DNA of 64,000 nt from Symbiodinium natans (GCA_905221605.1 CAJNDS010002601.1:564044-628043), one strand, 5' to 3'; shown: positions 10,601 through 20,359, numbered from the stretch's first letter. Notes: generated from the sequence alone by a model not told the origin. Translations and numbers: made by a program.

Positions 10601-11612
10601 TGCTTCTCAGCTTCGGGGGTGCACAATGACAAGAGCACCAAGCTCAAGTCCTTCCAGGCTGCTCATGTCATAGGGTTTAGGATTTTGGGTTTGGGTTTAC
10701 GGTTTAGGGTTTAGGCTTAGGGCTTCGTGTTTAGGGTTTATAAGCACCAGAAACAAAGCGCTCATAAACAAATGCCTTATGTTAACTTCAGATGTGGATA
10801 TCGTACACAAGCTGATGAACCTTCCCAGCTATGGCAGCTTAATTGAAAAAGCTTTGAACCCTAAACCCTAAACCCTAAACCCCAACCCCTAAACCCTAAA
10901 CCTGCCGCCCAGGTTCCATTGGAAGAGTAAGCTGCGTGTCGTCGTGCAAGATGCTGCCGCTTTGCCTTAGTTGCTGAGTTCATAAGCCCCCCCCCCCCCC
11001 CCCAACAAGAAAAACAAAAAAGTGTTTAGGGTTTAGGGTTTAGGGTTTAGGGTCTAGGGTTTAGGGTTCTCTAGGGGCTATGGCATCTCAAAAAGTGTAA
11101 AGTTGCACTCACTCAGCTGCCAAGTTGCAGCAGCCGCTGTCGGAAGCGTGGTTGCCCAGTCAGCGTCGACAGATACACTTTCCTGACGGCTTCTTTGCAG
11201 CTCGGGGCTTTAGGGTTTAGGGTTTAGGGTTTAGGGTTCAGGGTTTAGGGTGTAGGGTTTCGGGTTTCGGGTTTAGGGTTTAGGGTTTTGGGTTTTGGAG
11301 GGTTTAGGGTTCATAATAGGCGCCAGAAAAAACCACAAGAAACACAGAGGGATTCTACAAACAGACTCCTCCTTATAGGGAATGGTAGGACCCTTCAGCT
11401 TATGTGCTTTTTGGGGCACCTAGTTTAGGGTTTAGGGGACTTAGGGCCTGAATGTGCCTTCAACAAACTTTTGAAAAAATCTGCTGCAAACACTCCCCAA
11501 GTTGCAGACGGCGCACCGAGATGCCTCCCGATGTCTCGGTCCCGTCCTCGAAGTCTTCCGCAGAAAGCGATGCCACTTCCAGGCCCGAGGACATCATGCG
11601 CACGCGCAACAT
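7605..11612 (-). CDS. Ubiquitin-like / ankyrin-repeat protein, ten exons, 403 aa
   Basis: Complete model. Exons (minus, 5' to 3'): 11612-11506, 11200-11129, 10965-10917, 10650-10507, 9881-9797, 9426-9325, 9153-9033, 8897-8642, 8363-8251, 7767-7605; they sum to 1212 nt, start with ATG and end with TAG, all in frame. Residues 1 to about 85 form a ubiquitin-like fold: MLRVRMMSSGLEVASLSAED, then TGQPRFRQRLL, then LHDDTQLTLPMDLSLVLL. The rest is at least seven ankyrin repeats, e.g. ALHVACARGHLDVLQALIDA and DEIVRSLVAAGANI. Such proteins are common in dinoflagellates and are presumed protein-interaction scaffolds; the partner is unknown. Donors are GC (3), GA (4) and GT (2); all acceptors are AG. 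The GA/GC calls are inferred from frame and fold, not from transcripts. The 9325/9153 junction is the least certain. Confidence 0.85.
8529..8637. mobile_element. Introner-like element, family 1, within an ankyrin-gene intron
   Basis: Contains the family-1 core (ccatatTATAAT, tttttggggttggttac, gggtaccactggactaccaag). The right end CCACTGGACTACCAAG is intact; the left terminal repeat is decayed. It lies in the intron 8364-8641, whose ends carry the direct repeat GATG. Confidence 0.7.
8929..9030. mobile_element. Introner-like element, family 1, one end replaced by telomere-like repeats
   Basis: Occupies the intron 8898-9032 of the ankyrin gene. On minus it starts GGTAGCCCATTGGTACCC and runs to GGTTACC, where the expected ACTGGGCTAC end is replaced by AAACCCTAAA units before the CCAAG acceptor. 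Exon edges carry the direct repeat GCTG. Confidence 0.75.
10967..11122. mobile_element. Introner-like element, family 2 (CTTAGTTGCTGAGT ends)
   Basis: Left end CTTAGTTGCTGAGTTC and right end ACTCACTCAGCTGCCAAG are imperfect inverted repeats. It fills the intron 10966-11128 of the Ubl/ankyrin gene, flanked by the direct repeat GCAA (minus). A C17 tract and a TTTAGGG block sit inside. A second copy is at 34747-34852. Confidence 0.8.
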
Positions 11613-11618
11613 TGCTGA

Positions 11619-11733
11619 CTAGACCCAAGAGTAACCCAGGAATAAGAAGGGGGTGCCCTTTTTGGTTTCTAGGGGGCGTAGAAAGGAGTCGAAGCCCCCC
11701 AAAAAGGGAATAAGGACCGACTCTGGTTCCGAG
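11619..11733. mobile_element. Inverted-repeat element, family 3, abutting the ankyrin start codon
   Basis: Ends CTAGACCCAAGAGTAACC and complementary ACTCTGGTTCCGAG; internal GGTGCCCTTTTTGGTTTCTAG and CCCAAAAAGGGAATAAGG also pair. It is flanked by the direct repeat TTGCTGA at 11612-11618 and 11734-11740. The left copy overlaps the first base of the start codon, so it is either a 5'-UTR intron or an upstream insertion. Related copies: 26587, 27673, 39285, 39500, 60066. Confidence 0.75.
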
Positions 11734-12084
11734 TTGCTGATGCGGTGAGTTCTCTAAATTATGGTCCCTTTTTGGGTGCCCTATGCATAAGAGGTGGGGT
11801 TTCAGGGTCGTGGGGTTCGGATCCTACGCTGACATTGCAAAGAGCCCCTCAAGAGGGTGGTTCCTTGGAAGGATGAAGTCCGCCCCACGATCAGAATAAT
11901 GACCAATTTCGGTACCTCATAGTATAGAGAAGAAATTCATTACCATGGAGACCTCAAAACAGATCTTGGTGGCCTTATATTCATAAGAAAATATGTGCCT
12001 CAGTTGTTGAGTAGTGCCCGTTTGAAAGTACAGGGTTAGTCTCAATGTTTGCCCCATCCTAAGCCTGAAAACCCTGCCCCCTCA

Positions 12085-12163
12085 GGTAAAGGTCAGTCTG
12101 CCCAGCCAGATGCACTCTTGGCAGTCGCAGCCGGCAAAGGGGCTGCAGCTCTGGGTCGTTCAG
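12085..12163 (+). CDS. Possible exon, unknown protein
   Basis: After a CCCTCAG acceptor a plus frame reads GQSAQPDALLAVAAGKGAAA then LGRSG before repeats. The composition is protein-like but short and opposite to neighbouring genes. The preceding 11740-12080 has no supported gene. Confidence 0.35.
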
Positions 12164-12732
12164 GGTTTATAGGGGTTTCGGGTTTAGGGCTGAGGGTTTA
12201 GGGCTTGGGGGACTGCATGATGAGCGGTGAGATAGGTATAGGGTCTTCTTTTGTGGGCAGTCCTTGTCACAAACACTTCATAACCCCTACGCGACCTGCT
12301 AACTTGACTTCTTACTCAACCCCAACTCTGGGGTAGGCCCGTTATAAAAAAATTAACGGCCTCTTCAACCCTAAATTGCTTGTAACCTCAGACCCTAAAC
12401 TCCTCAACCCGTATCAGGCCCAAGCCCTAAACCCGAAACCTTATACTCTAAATTCCTCAAACCTTTAAAAACCCCAAAACCCAAAAAACTCCAAAACCCC
12501 CAAACCTCCCTGGCAAGGCCTTTCAATGAGCCCTGGCCTCTAAACCCTGTACTCTGATTCCCAAAAATCACTCCACAACTAGGATGGGCTGCTACACCCA
12601 TACAAGGCTCAGCCCCCCGAACCCTGAAGACAAAAAGCCTCCAGCCTCAAAACCCTAAACCCTAAACCCTAAACCCTAAACCCCAAACCCCAAACCCCAA
12701 ACCCTAAACCCTAGCCCATCCCCCATACCAAA

Positions 12733-12826
12733 AATGCCGACCTCATGGGCCGCAATGCCCTCGCAGCGCTCCAGCAGGTCGTTGATGGAGGCACGCGTGG
12801 AGGCCTGGCGCTTGACGTCAGCAATA
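12733..12826 (-). CDS. Exon, helical protein
   Basis: The minus frame reads IADVKRQASTRASINDLLER then CEGIAAHEVGIFG, with a GT donor (GGTATGG) at its 3' side. Family unknown. The upstream intron side is an unusual (TTATTACTC)n microsatellite that acts as a long pyrimidine-rich stretch before the acceptor. Confidence 0.6.
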
Positions 12827-13300
12827 CGAGTAATAGGAGTACCAATAGAAAGAGTAACAAGAGTAATGAGAGTAGTAAGAGAAATAAGAGTAACAAGAGT
12901 AATAAGAGTAATAAGAGTAATAAGAGTAATAAGAGTAATAAGAGTAATAAGAGTAATAAGAGTAATGAGAGTAATGAGAGTAATAAGTTTAATACGGGTA
13001 ATAAGGGTAACAAGAGTAACAAGAGTAACAAGAGTAGTAAGAGTGATAAGAGCATTAAGAGTAATCAGAGTAGGAAGAGTCATGAGAGTATTATGAGCAA
13101 CAAGAGTTATAAGAGTAGTGAGAGCAATAAGAGTCATAAGTGTAATAAGAGTACTCGGAGAAAGAGGAGTACCAATAGCAAAGAGAGTACTACTAGTAAT
13201 CGTAATATTAACTCATTCTAGTTAAGAGTAATAGGAGTGGTAATAAGAGAAATAGTAGTCACAAGAAGATAAGAGTACTAATAGCGAGAAGAGTACTACT
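12827..13300. repeat. AGTAATAAG-type 9-bp microsatellite
   Basis: Perfect to degenerate AGTAATAAG units on plus (TTATTACTC-type on minus), perfect near 12890-12965 and decaying outward to about 13400. The overlapping Leu/Thr/Ile-rich, Asn/Lys/Ser-rich and Arg/Val-rich ORFs are frames of this repeat, not proteins. Confidence 0.9.
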
Positions 13301-13562
13301 GAAAATAAAGAGAAGAGTGATACGAGTATTTATGGTACGAAAAGTAATAAGAGTACGAATACACATGATAGGAATAACAAGGAATAAGGATAACACGAGT
13401 ACTAATGCGCATCAATTGAAATAATAGGAAAAAGAGAGATAATGGTAAACAGTCCAAAGCGGATCCCTAAACTCGAAGCTCCAGACAGTAAACCCCAAAC
13501 CCTATACACCCCGGAAATCTCATATTTGGGTTTAGGGTTTGGGTTTAAAGTTTAGGGTTCAA

Positions 13563-13640
13563 CTGCGCCAGTGGCGCCGTGCTCGAGACCTCCCCACTGG
13601 CGACCTCAAGGCAGACGAAGGTGGGCTCTGGGATGCGGGG
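13563..13640 (-). CDS. Exon, unknown protein
   Basis: The minus frame reads RIPEPTFVCLEVASGEVSST then APLAQL between repeats. Clear protein composition, no domain assigned. Probably upstream of the 12733 exon in one gene, but the junction was not resolved. Confidence 0.5.
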
Positions 13641-13706
13641 GATTTAGGGTTGAGGGTTGAGGGTCTTAGGGTTGAGTCAAGGTTGAGGATTGAGGGTTGA
13701 GGGTTG

Positions 13707-13713
13707 AGGGGGG

Positions 13714-13752
<39 letters not shown>
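13707..13752. repeat. Poly-G tract
   Basis: About 40 nearly uninterrupted G on plus, flanked by TTGAGGG and TTGGG variants. Comparable G tracts occur at 14061, 29199, 29393, 29465, 40010, 41090 and 42139. Confidence 0.95.
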
Positions 13753-13754
<2 letters not shown>

Positions 13755-13910
13755 GGGTTGGGTTTGGGGCTTAAGGTTTAGGGGCTTGATGTCTGGGTTT
13801 AGGGCTGAGGGCCTGAGATCATCCAGTTTCATGACCCTCAAAATTGGGAATCCCTGAGGCATTTTGGTCGTAGCAGAAGGTACTTGATTTTGCAGGCCAC
13901 ATTTCAGCTT

Positions 13911-13968
13911 TCGAGCTAGCCATGGGGGGAAGTTCCTCCAAGGCCGCCATGATACTGTTGGAGGGATG
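13911..13968 (+). CDS. Possible N-terminal exon with myristoylation-type start
   Basis: ATG at 13921 opens MGGSSSKAAMILLEG, with an N-terminal Gly/Ser pattern typical of N-myristoylation, before TGA; a GA donor just before the stop would keep it open. Minus has no comparable frame. Low certainty because neighbours are minus. Confidence 0.35.
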
Positions 13969-14060
13969 ATCATATCATGAAGTTTAAGGTTCAGGGTTCA
14001 GGGTTTAGGGTTCAGGGTTTAGGGTTTAGGGTCTAGGATGATCTTGGGTCCGCCGAAACT

Positions 14061-14365
14061 AAGGGGGGGGGGGGGGGGGGGTCGGTGCACAATTTTTTCG
14101 TGGAGGACCGCGCCACGCACGCACAGCGTTCAGCACAGGGGGGTAGGGGCGCCCTCGTCCCCCCACCCCCCCCCCCCCCACCCCCACCCCCCCACCCCAC
14201 CCCCACCCCCCCCCCCCCCCCCCACCCCCCACCCCCCCACCCCCCCCCCCCCCCACCCCCCACCCCCCCACCCCCCCCACCCCCCCACCCCCCACCCCCC
14301 CCCCCCCCATCCGCCCCGCCCCCCCCCCCGCCCCCCACCCCCCCCCCCCCCCCCCACCCCCACCC
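14061..14365. repeat. Poly-G then long poly-C/A tract
   Basis: A G run at 14061-14080, then about 200 bases of C with scattered A (14161-14365). The Pro- and Gly-only ORFs of 77-136 codons here are artefacts. Confidence 0.95.
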
Positions 14366-14520
14366 ACCTGTCTTTTTGGCTTGAGCCCCCTCAAGCCCTA
14401 AACCCCTGAACCTAAACCCTAAACCCGAAACCCGACACCCCAAACCCTGAACCCTAAACCCTAAACCCTAAACCCCAAACCCTAAACCCTGGCCCTAAAC
14501 CCTTAAACCCTGAACCTATG

Positions 14521-14584
14521 GCTCCACAACGTGATCCGCCAATCGAGCCTTGTCTTCGGTAGGGGCCATGGAAGCAGCGGCTTA
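14521..14584 (-). CDS. Possible start exon, unknown protein
   Basis: The minus frame reads AAASMAPTEDKARLADHVVE; an internal ATG could initiate at MAPTEDKARLADHVVE. Flanked by repeats on both sides. Confidence 0.45.
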
Positions 14585-14884
14585 GGGTCTAGGGTTTAGG
14601 GTTTAGGGTTCAGGGTCACTCTTTGCTGCGATAGTGAGGGCGCACAGCGCCTGTCTTGTGGCAAGAGCCTGTCAGCAGGCACCCCAAACCCTACACTAGA
14701 CCCGAAACCCTAAACCCAAAAACCCTAAGCCCAACACCCTACACCCCAAACCCCAAATAAACCCAGGCCTTGCAGCGAGATCTCTGAGGTTCATCCGGCT
14801 CCTCCACTATACTCCTTTTGGAACCTCAATTAAAACATAATATCCTCTTGGGTTTCGGGTTTGGGGTTTAGGGTTTAGGGTCCC

Positions 14885-14977
14885 CAAGGGGGATATAGCC
14901 CAAGGCAATCTCCGTGAGTGTGCGAACGAGCTGGCCAGCTCCGACCACGGTTCGGCGCAGACGAATGCCAGGGAAAC
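14885..14977 (-). CDS. Exon, unknown protein
   Basis: The minus frame reads GIRLRRTVVGAGQLVRTLTE then IALGYIPL, well balanced in composition and distinct from the other two frames. Family not recognised. Confidence 0.5.
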
Positions 14978-15348
14978 ATGGCCCTAAACCCTAAACCCTG
15001 AACCCTAAACCCTAAACTCTAAACCCCAAACCCTAAGCCCCATACCTGAAACCTCAACCCTCGAAACCCTAAACCCCAAACTACCCCACGAAATGCAGGA
15101 AAGGAGCCATCAGTTGGAGTGCCTAGGGTTTAGGGTTTAGGGTCTAGGGTTAGGGTTTGGGGTTTAGGGTTTAGGGCTACCCTTGTAAGGGGCTGGGTAG
15201 GACACCGCGGGTTGCATAAGGGGCACAGGGACCTGAAAACCCCTAAGCCCTAAATCCCAAACAAATAGGCATCAGGAGTGCAAAAAAAACACCCAAGGCC
15301 TAAACCAACCATAAACCCTGAGCCCCAAACCCTAAACCCTAAACCGTA

Positions 15349-15398
15349 AAGTCATCCACCGGGTTGAAGGAAGATTCAACGCCTGGTGCCCCAAAACC
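15349..15398 (-). CDS. Small exon, unknown protein
   Basis: After GCACCAG the minus strand reads GVESSFNPVDDFT (or ALNLPSTRWMTL in another frame). It lies between the 14885 and 16760 exons and may connect them. Frame not settled. Confidence 0.35.
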
Positions 15399-15691
15399 CA
15401 CAAGGCCAGTAAAGTGCGAAAATCCTTAAAACCCTGAGCCATCAACCCTGATTCCTAAACCCGAAACCTTAAACCCTGAACCGAAAACCCTAAACCCTGA
15501 ACCCTGAACCCTAAACCCGAATTCTGTGGTCCCAGCAGCCTCTGTTGTAGATGACGAACCCTGAAGGGGCGGGGGGCTACGAGTCTATCGGAAGGGGGGT
15601 TAGGGTTTAGGGGTTAGGGTCTAGGGTGCGTTTTTGGGGTTGGGGGTTAGGGTCTGGGGTTTACAGAAGTCCCAAATGGAGCCGAAACGGA

Positions 15692-15802
15692 AAGTATTGT
15701 GGGGACCTCTTCGCGCGTGACTCGTGGAAAAAAGGTACGACATTGGTTTAGTGTTTCTCCGTGGTCACACAACCCGCTGTCTCGGGACGGTCCCCACATT
15801 AT
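15692..15802. mobile_element. Short inverted-repeat element with TGTGGGGACC ends
   Basis: ATTGTGGGGACC at the left and GGTCCCCACATTAT at the right are inverted repeats about 100 bp apart, with no coding content. MITE-like. Confidence 0.6.
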
Positions 15803-16759
15803 GGGTTTGGGGATCAGGGTTGACGGCTTTGGGTTTAGGGTTTAGAACAATAATATTTTAAACCCTAAAACCCAAACCCCAAACTCTTAAACCTAAAAGC
15901 TCCCAACCCCTAGTCTCAAATGCAGCTACCAAGCAACCACGCATCCTGCGACTCTACGCCCCTATAAACCTCCAAGCGGCTTTCAGGTTTAGGGTTTAGG
16001 GTTTTAATTGGGGTTTAGGGTCTGTGGGTTTAGGGTTTAGGGTTTAGGGTTTAGGGTTTTAATTGGGGTTTAGGGTCTGTGGGTTTTAGGGTTTTTTTCG
16101 GGTTTAGGGTTTCGGCTTTAATTAGGGTTTAAGTTTTAGGTTCTTGGGGTGTTTCGGGCTTCGGTGCTTTGGGGGTTTGGGTGTAGGGTTCCCTCAACGA
16201 ACTGCACGATCCCAAAGCTTGACATCTACCCACCCTCAGACGCCAACACTAGCAAACCTTGCAAGCCCCAACTAGATCGTCAAGTTGGGCTTGACCTTCG
16301 GGAAACCCTAATCCAAAACCCTAAGCCGCTCATACCCTTAAAACCAACCAACTATGCGAGCTTCCCCGTCCGTCAAATTAACCGTCACTGATTCTTCAGG
16401 GGGGTTGAAGGGGCACCATCTGGGGCAATCGGGGCTACCAGTGCTCAACCGACAAAATAGCAGCGACAGAAAAACCTACCCCAAACCCTAAACCCAGATG
16501 TTAAGCCCTCATGAGTCCCCTGAACCCAAAACCCTACGCCCCAAACTCTTAACCCCAAATCCGCAAGCCCAAACGCAAAACCCAAACCCTGAACCCAAAA
16601 CCTGGAACCCCAAACCCTTCAACCCTCCAAAACCCCAAACCCGAAACCCCAAACCCTAAACCCCAAACCCAAAACCCCCAAACCCGAAACCCTAAACCCC
16701 AAACCCCAAACCCGAAACCCTAAACCCCAAGCCCTAAACCCCAAACCCGAAACCCTTAC

Positions 16760-17882
16760 ACGCCAAAAGCCCCAAACACTCTCAACAGCCTCAAAAGCCG
16801 AGCCCGGATCTGCACCCTAAACCCTAAACCCTAAACCCTCAACCCCAAACCCCAAACCCCAAACCCCAAACCCCAAACCCCAAACCCTAAACCCTAAACC
16901 CTAGCATATGCCCCAAAGGCGAGCCTGGATCTGCAGGAGGAGCTCCGCTGCCCGGGCCTTCGTCTGCTCGCTGTGCAGGCCGCCTCCAGACGGATGATTG
17001 GAGGGGTTTAGGGTTTAGGGTTTAGGGTTTAGGGTTTGGGGTTTGGGGTTTGGGGTTTAGGGTTTGGGGTTTGGGGCTAGAGGCTTGGGCTTTGGGGTGT
17101 TTGGTCTCTAAATTAGGGGGTACCCTGAAGGGGCTAGGGTTTAGGGCTTAGGGTTCCGGGTTTGGGGCTTGGGTTGAATAGAAGGCTCCGCATTTTGATG
17201 GGAATATCTGAAGGGCCCGTACTTCTGAGAACCCAACTGGGTTGACGGATCTGGGTTTCGGGGCTTAGGATTTCGCCGAAAGCGTGGCCGGTACCGAGAC
17301 CCAAAAACCCCCTCAAGCACTCGACCCTAAACCCTAAACCCCAAACCCTTTTAAACCCTAAACCCTAAACCCCTCAAGCCCCCCTGACCCCTAAGCCACC
17401 CAAACCTGAACCCCTGAAGCCCCCAAACCCTAGCAATCTCAAGCCCTTAAGCTCCTTTGTTCTACAAATCAAGACCCAAAAAAGCCTCAAAACAAACAAA
17501 CCCTGAACCCTAGAACCCTAACAACCCCTCCCCCAAAAGCCCTAAACCTCTGACGGCCTTTGTTCGCCACAAGCGACGCGAGGTTCCCGGAGATTTGCCC
17601 CATCTTGGCGGCGGGTGGCCTGATATCGGCAGGTTTAGCCTGATCCCGAGGGACCCTAAACCCTAAACCCTAGACCCTAAACCCTAACCCCACCCCCGTT
17701 ATGCCTTGTCATAACTCAACCCTAAATCCCATCGCAGCTTCAAGCTTCCATGGAGGAGTCGTGTGAGATTGTCCCCAAATCGTAACGAGCATGCAACAAA
17801 AGAAGCGGTGGATCTCCTTTCATAGACTCCAACGAAGGAACAGGGTTGTGCCAACAGTCACCATCATGCAAATGGAAGCCCC
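16760..17882 (-). CDS. Unknown helical protein, four joined exons
   Basis: Exons (minus): about 17882-17746, 17639-17558, 16983-16925, 16789-16760. Every junction keeps the frame. The protein runs from WHNPVPSLESMKGD through HDSSMEAKPADIRPPAAKM, NLASLVANKGGLHSEQTKA and RAAELLLQIQ to AVESVWGFWR. Three junctions use GC donors lying in direct repeats (GCT, GGC, GCT), each matching an AG|GC acceptor; the in-frame TGA after SSMEA lies inside the first intron under this model. A possible start is ATG at 17823. Downstream exons may be at 15349 and 14885. No family recognised. Confidence 0.6.
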
Positions 17883-17959
17883 ACCCCCCCCCCTCCCCCC
17901 CCCCCCAAAAAAAAAAAGCCCTAAACCCTAAGCCCTAAGCCCTAAACCCTAAATACCCC

Positions 17960-18110
17960 CGCGCAAACCATGGTGTTGCAGACATCGAACAGTAAGATGT
18001 GAAAATCTTGGAGACTGGTTCGGCAGTCGGCTAAGTGGGCTAGGCAGGGTATGAAAGTGTGCGAGCTCATCACCAATGGCAAGGGAAACTGAGGGTTAGG
18101 GTTTAGGGTG
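17960..18110 (-). CDS. Possible exon, two open minus frames
   Basis: Repeat-free island with two minus frames open (PLPLVMSSHTFIPCLAHLAD... and VSLAIGDELAHFHTLPSPLS...). I cannot choose between them. It ends near a GT (GGGGGTATTTAG). Confidence 0.3.
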
Positions 18111-18307
18111 TAAAGGCTTGCTACATGACATAAAAGCATGAGAGGCCCTTTGTACGTGTGGAGAAGAAGCCTGAACCCTGAAGCCTATCCCTAGCCTCAC
18201 TGGCAGGGCTCGGAATGAACACCAAAACTGAAATCATATACCCTGTACAATTATAAATCCTGCTAGGGTATATGATCCAGAAAAAAACCCCTTTTTACGG
18301 ATCGCTT

Positions 18308-19826
18308 CTAATTCCCAAGGCTGTTGTCGTGCACGTCGTCCTGACCCAGCTGTGCCGCGACGATCTTGCTGATGTTGGGCCAGTCCGTGGCCAGTCCGTG
18401 CCCAGGCACACTCGCGCTCCCGCAAGTTCCCTGAAGCATACCCAAAGTGAAAGAACTGAACTTTTCTCTTGCTAAGGACGTTAAACCCCTGAACCCTAAA
18501 CCCTAAACCCTAAACCCTAAACCCTAAACCCCAAACCCTAAACCCCAAACCCTGTCTGAGAGCCCCCACTTGGCCACGCAGAGCAGGTTCAAAACCAGGG
18601 GTGCCAAATCAGGGTCCTTCCACGGGATGTTGGGTTTGGGGTTTAGGGTTTAGGGTTTGGGTTTAGGGTTTAGGGCCTAGGCTTTAGGCTTTAGGCTTTA
18701 GGGTTTAGGGTTTAGGGTTTAGGGTTTGGGGTTTAGGGTTTAGGGTTTAGGGTTTAGGGTTTAGGGTTTAGGTTTAGGGTTCGGGCTAAGGGTGGCATGT
18801 CGTGTTCCCAACTAGGAAGCAAAAAAACCATCCACTATTCAGATAACCTTCCCCTGAACAGAAAGAGACAAAAGGACGCCACAGACCAAACCTGAAGAAA
18901 CCATCTGAGAGCTGCACAAGGATTACGGTGGTGGTTCTCGCGCCCACATGTAGCAAACCGAGCCTCTCTGCACTCAAAACCCTGAAGCCGTAATTCTCTA
19001 AGCCCTAGCCTCACCACCTTGCCAAGGTATTAGGACGTTTGAGCGTTGAGCTGTTTTAAGACACCTTAGACAAGCTTATGGTTTAGTCTTGGGGCTTAGG
19101 GATTAGGGCTGCCGGGCCTCGGATTGGGTTTCGTGGCTCAGGGCAGGAGCTTTGCTTTAGAGGCGGGTGGAGGGTTTGTAGGGTTGAGGGTTAGGGTTTA
19201 TAGGTTTAGGGTTAGGGTTTAGGATTAGGGCTTAGGGCTTAGGGCTTAGGGCTTAGGGCTTAGGGTTTTGGGCTTAGGGCTCAGGGTTTAGGGTGGTGCT
19301 ATGCGGATTGTCCTCCAGCATGGCGGCAAGACGCAGGAAGGCCTCAGCCACTTCGAGACCCCCCTGTTCACAAGCTACACTTAAGGGGTATAAGGAGGGA
19401 CCCCCTTAACCTTATTCCCCAAAATAACCTTTATACGTATATATGTATACAGGTATTTGCTTATTTATACTGAATAACCTCTAAATAACCCCCTAAGGTC
19501 CCTTATAACGGTTCCTCCTGCACTCCCTTGATACTACCCTGTACCTATAATTACTACACACTGAACCCTAGGCCCTGAACCTGAACCGTAAACCCTGCGA
19601 TTAGGTCATTCCTAGGAACTAAGCCCCAAGCACCAAGCTCCAAACCCCAAACCCTAAACCCTAACCCTGAACCCTAAAGTTTACGGTTTGGGGTTTAGGG
19701 CCTAAACCCGAAACCCTAAACCCTAAACCCTAAACCCCAAACCCTAAGCCAGGAGGCAGAGTTGCCACCCACCAGCGCTTTGACGAAGGCAGGGTCCTTG
19801 GCCGCCTTGAAACCCAGAAGATGGAG
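18308..19826 (-). CDS. Helical-repeat-like protein, C-terminal four exons
   Basis: Exons (minus): 19826-19773, 19363-19313, 18616-18551, 18430-18308, in frame to a TAG. The protein passes from LHLLGFKAAKDPAFVKAL to GGLEVAEAFLRLAAMLE, DPDLAPLVLNLLCVAKWGLS and PNISKIVAAQLGQDDVHDNS before LGN-stop. The alternating helices resemble armadillo/HEAT-type repeats, an inference from pattern only. The 19313/18616 junction uses a GA donor within a GAC direct repeat. The last exon holds an 11-bp tandem duplication (CACGGACTGGC twice). Likely upstream exons: 20225-20300, 20360-20575, 20748-20815. Confidence 0.65.
19384..19540. mobile_element. Inverted-repeat element inside an intron
   Basis: GTATAAGGAGGGACC at the left pairs with GGTCCCTTATAACGGTTCCTCCT at the right; the centre is AT-rich with a TATACGTATATATGTATAC palindrome. 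It lies within the intron upstream of the 19313-19363 exon. Confidence 0.6.
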
Positions 19827-19925
19827 CTAGTCTGGGTGAGGTTTAGGGTTTAGGGTTTAGGGTTTAGGGTTTAGGGTTTAGGGTTTAGGGTTTAGGCTTT
19901 AGGGTTTAAGGTTTAGGGCTTGGGG

Positions 19926-20064
19926 TCCGAAGTATGGCCCCTTAAACTGGGTCACGTGATATACACTACACATAATAAGGGCCCATACTTCGGATCCTTT
20001 TCCCTTTAAACGAGGGCAAGGGTCCATACTAAACTACGGTAAGGGACCATACCAGGGCCCCATG
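19926..20064. mobile_element. Inverted-repeat element, family 4 (copy 1)
   Basis: Carries GGTCCGAAGTATGGCCCC and several inverted GGGCCCATACTTCGGATCC / GGGTCCATACT / GGGACCATACC modules. A related element at 29984-30112 shares the CCATACTTC...GAACCC modules, which defines a dispersed family. No coding content. Confidence 0.65.
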
Positions 20065-20224
20065 GCATGGCCCCAACCGTAAGGTGTAAAGGGCAGCGTT
20101 CAGAGGCCTACGACCTAAAACCTATTTCCGATTACTCGGAAACCTCAAATCCCTTAAGCTCTACAACCCTATAGCCCAAAAGCCTTGAAGACCCGCCAAA
20201 CCCTGATATTCTACAACCACACGG

Positions 20225-20300
20225 AATAAGTTTCCTGCAGGCTACAGCAGCCAGTGGCTTCGTCACCTTCGCTGCCTTCAAGGCCTGGTCAATCGAGGGT
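20225..20300 (-). CDS. Exon, probable part of the 18.3-20.8 kb gene
   Basis: The minus frame reads IDQALKAAKVTKPLAAVACR then KLIP. The AAK motif and helical style match the 19773 exon, suggesting the same repeat protein. A GT donor is available at GCTGTAGCC, but the junction to CTC at 19826 was not proved. Confidence 0.55.
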
Positions 20301-20359
20301 TTAGGGTTTAGGGTTTAGGGTTTAGGGTTTAGGGTTTAGGGTTTAGGGTTTAGGGGGCA

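Noticed and set aside
12676-13221. Leu-, Thr-, Arg/Val- and Asn/Lys/Ser-rich ORFs of 114-158 codons
   Set aside because: All are frames of the AGTAATAAG microsatellite; only the 94-bp non-repeat end on minus looks coding.
14033-14443. Gly-only and Pro-only ORFs
   Set aside because: Direct translations of poly-C/poly-G tracts.
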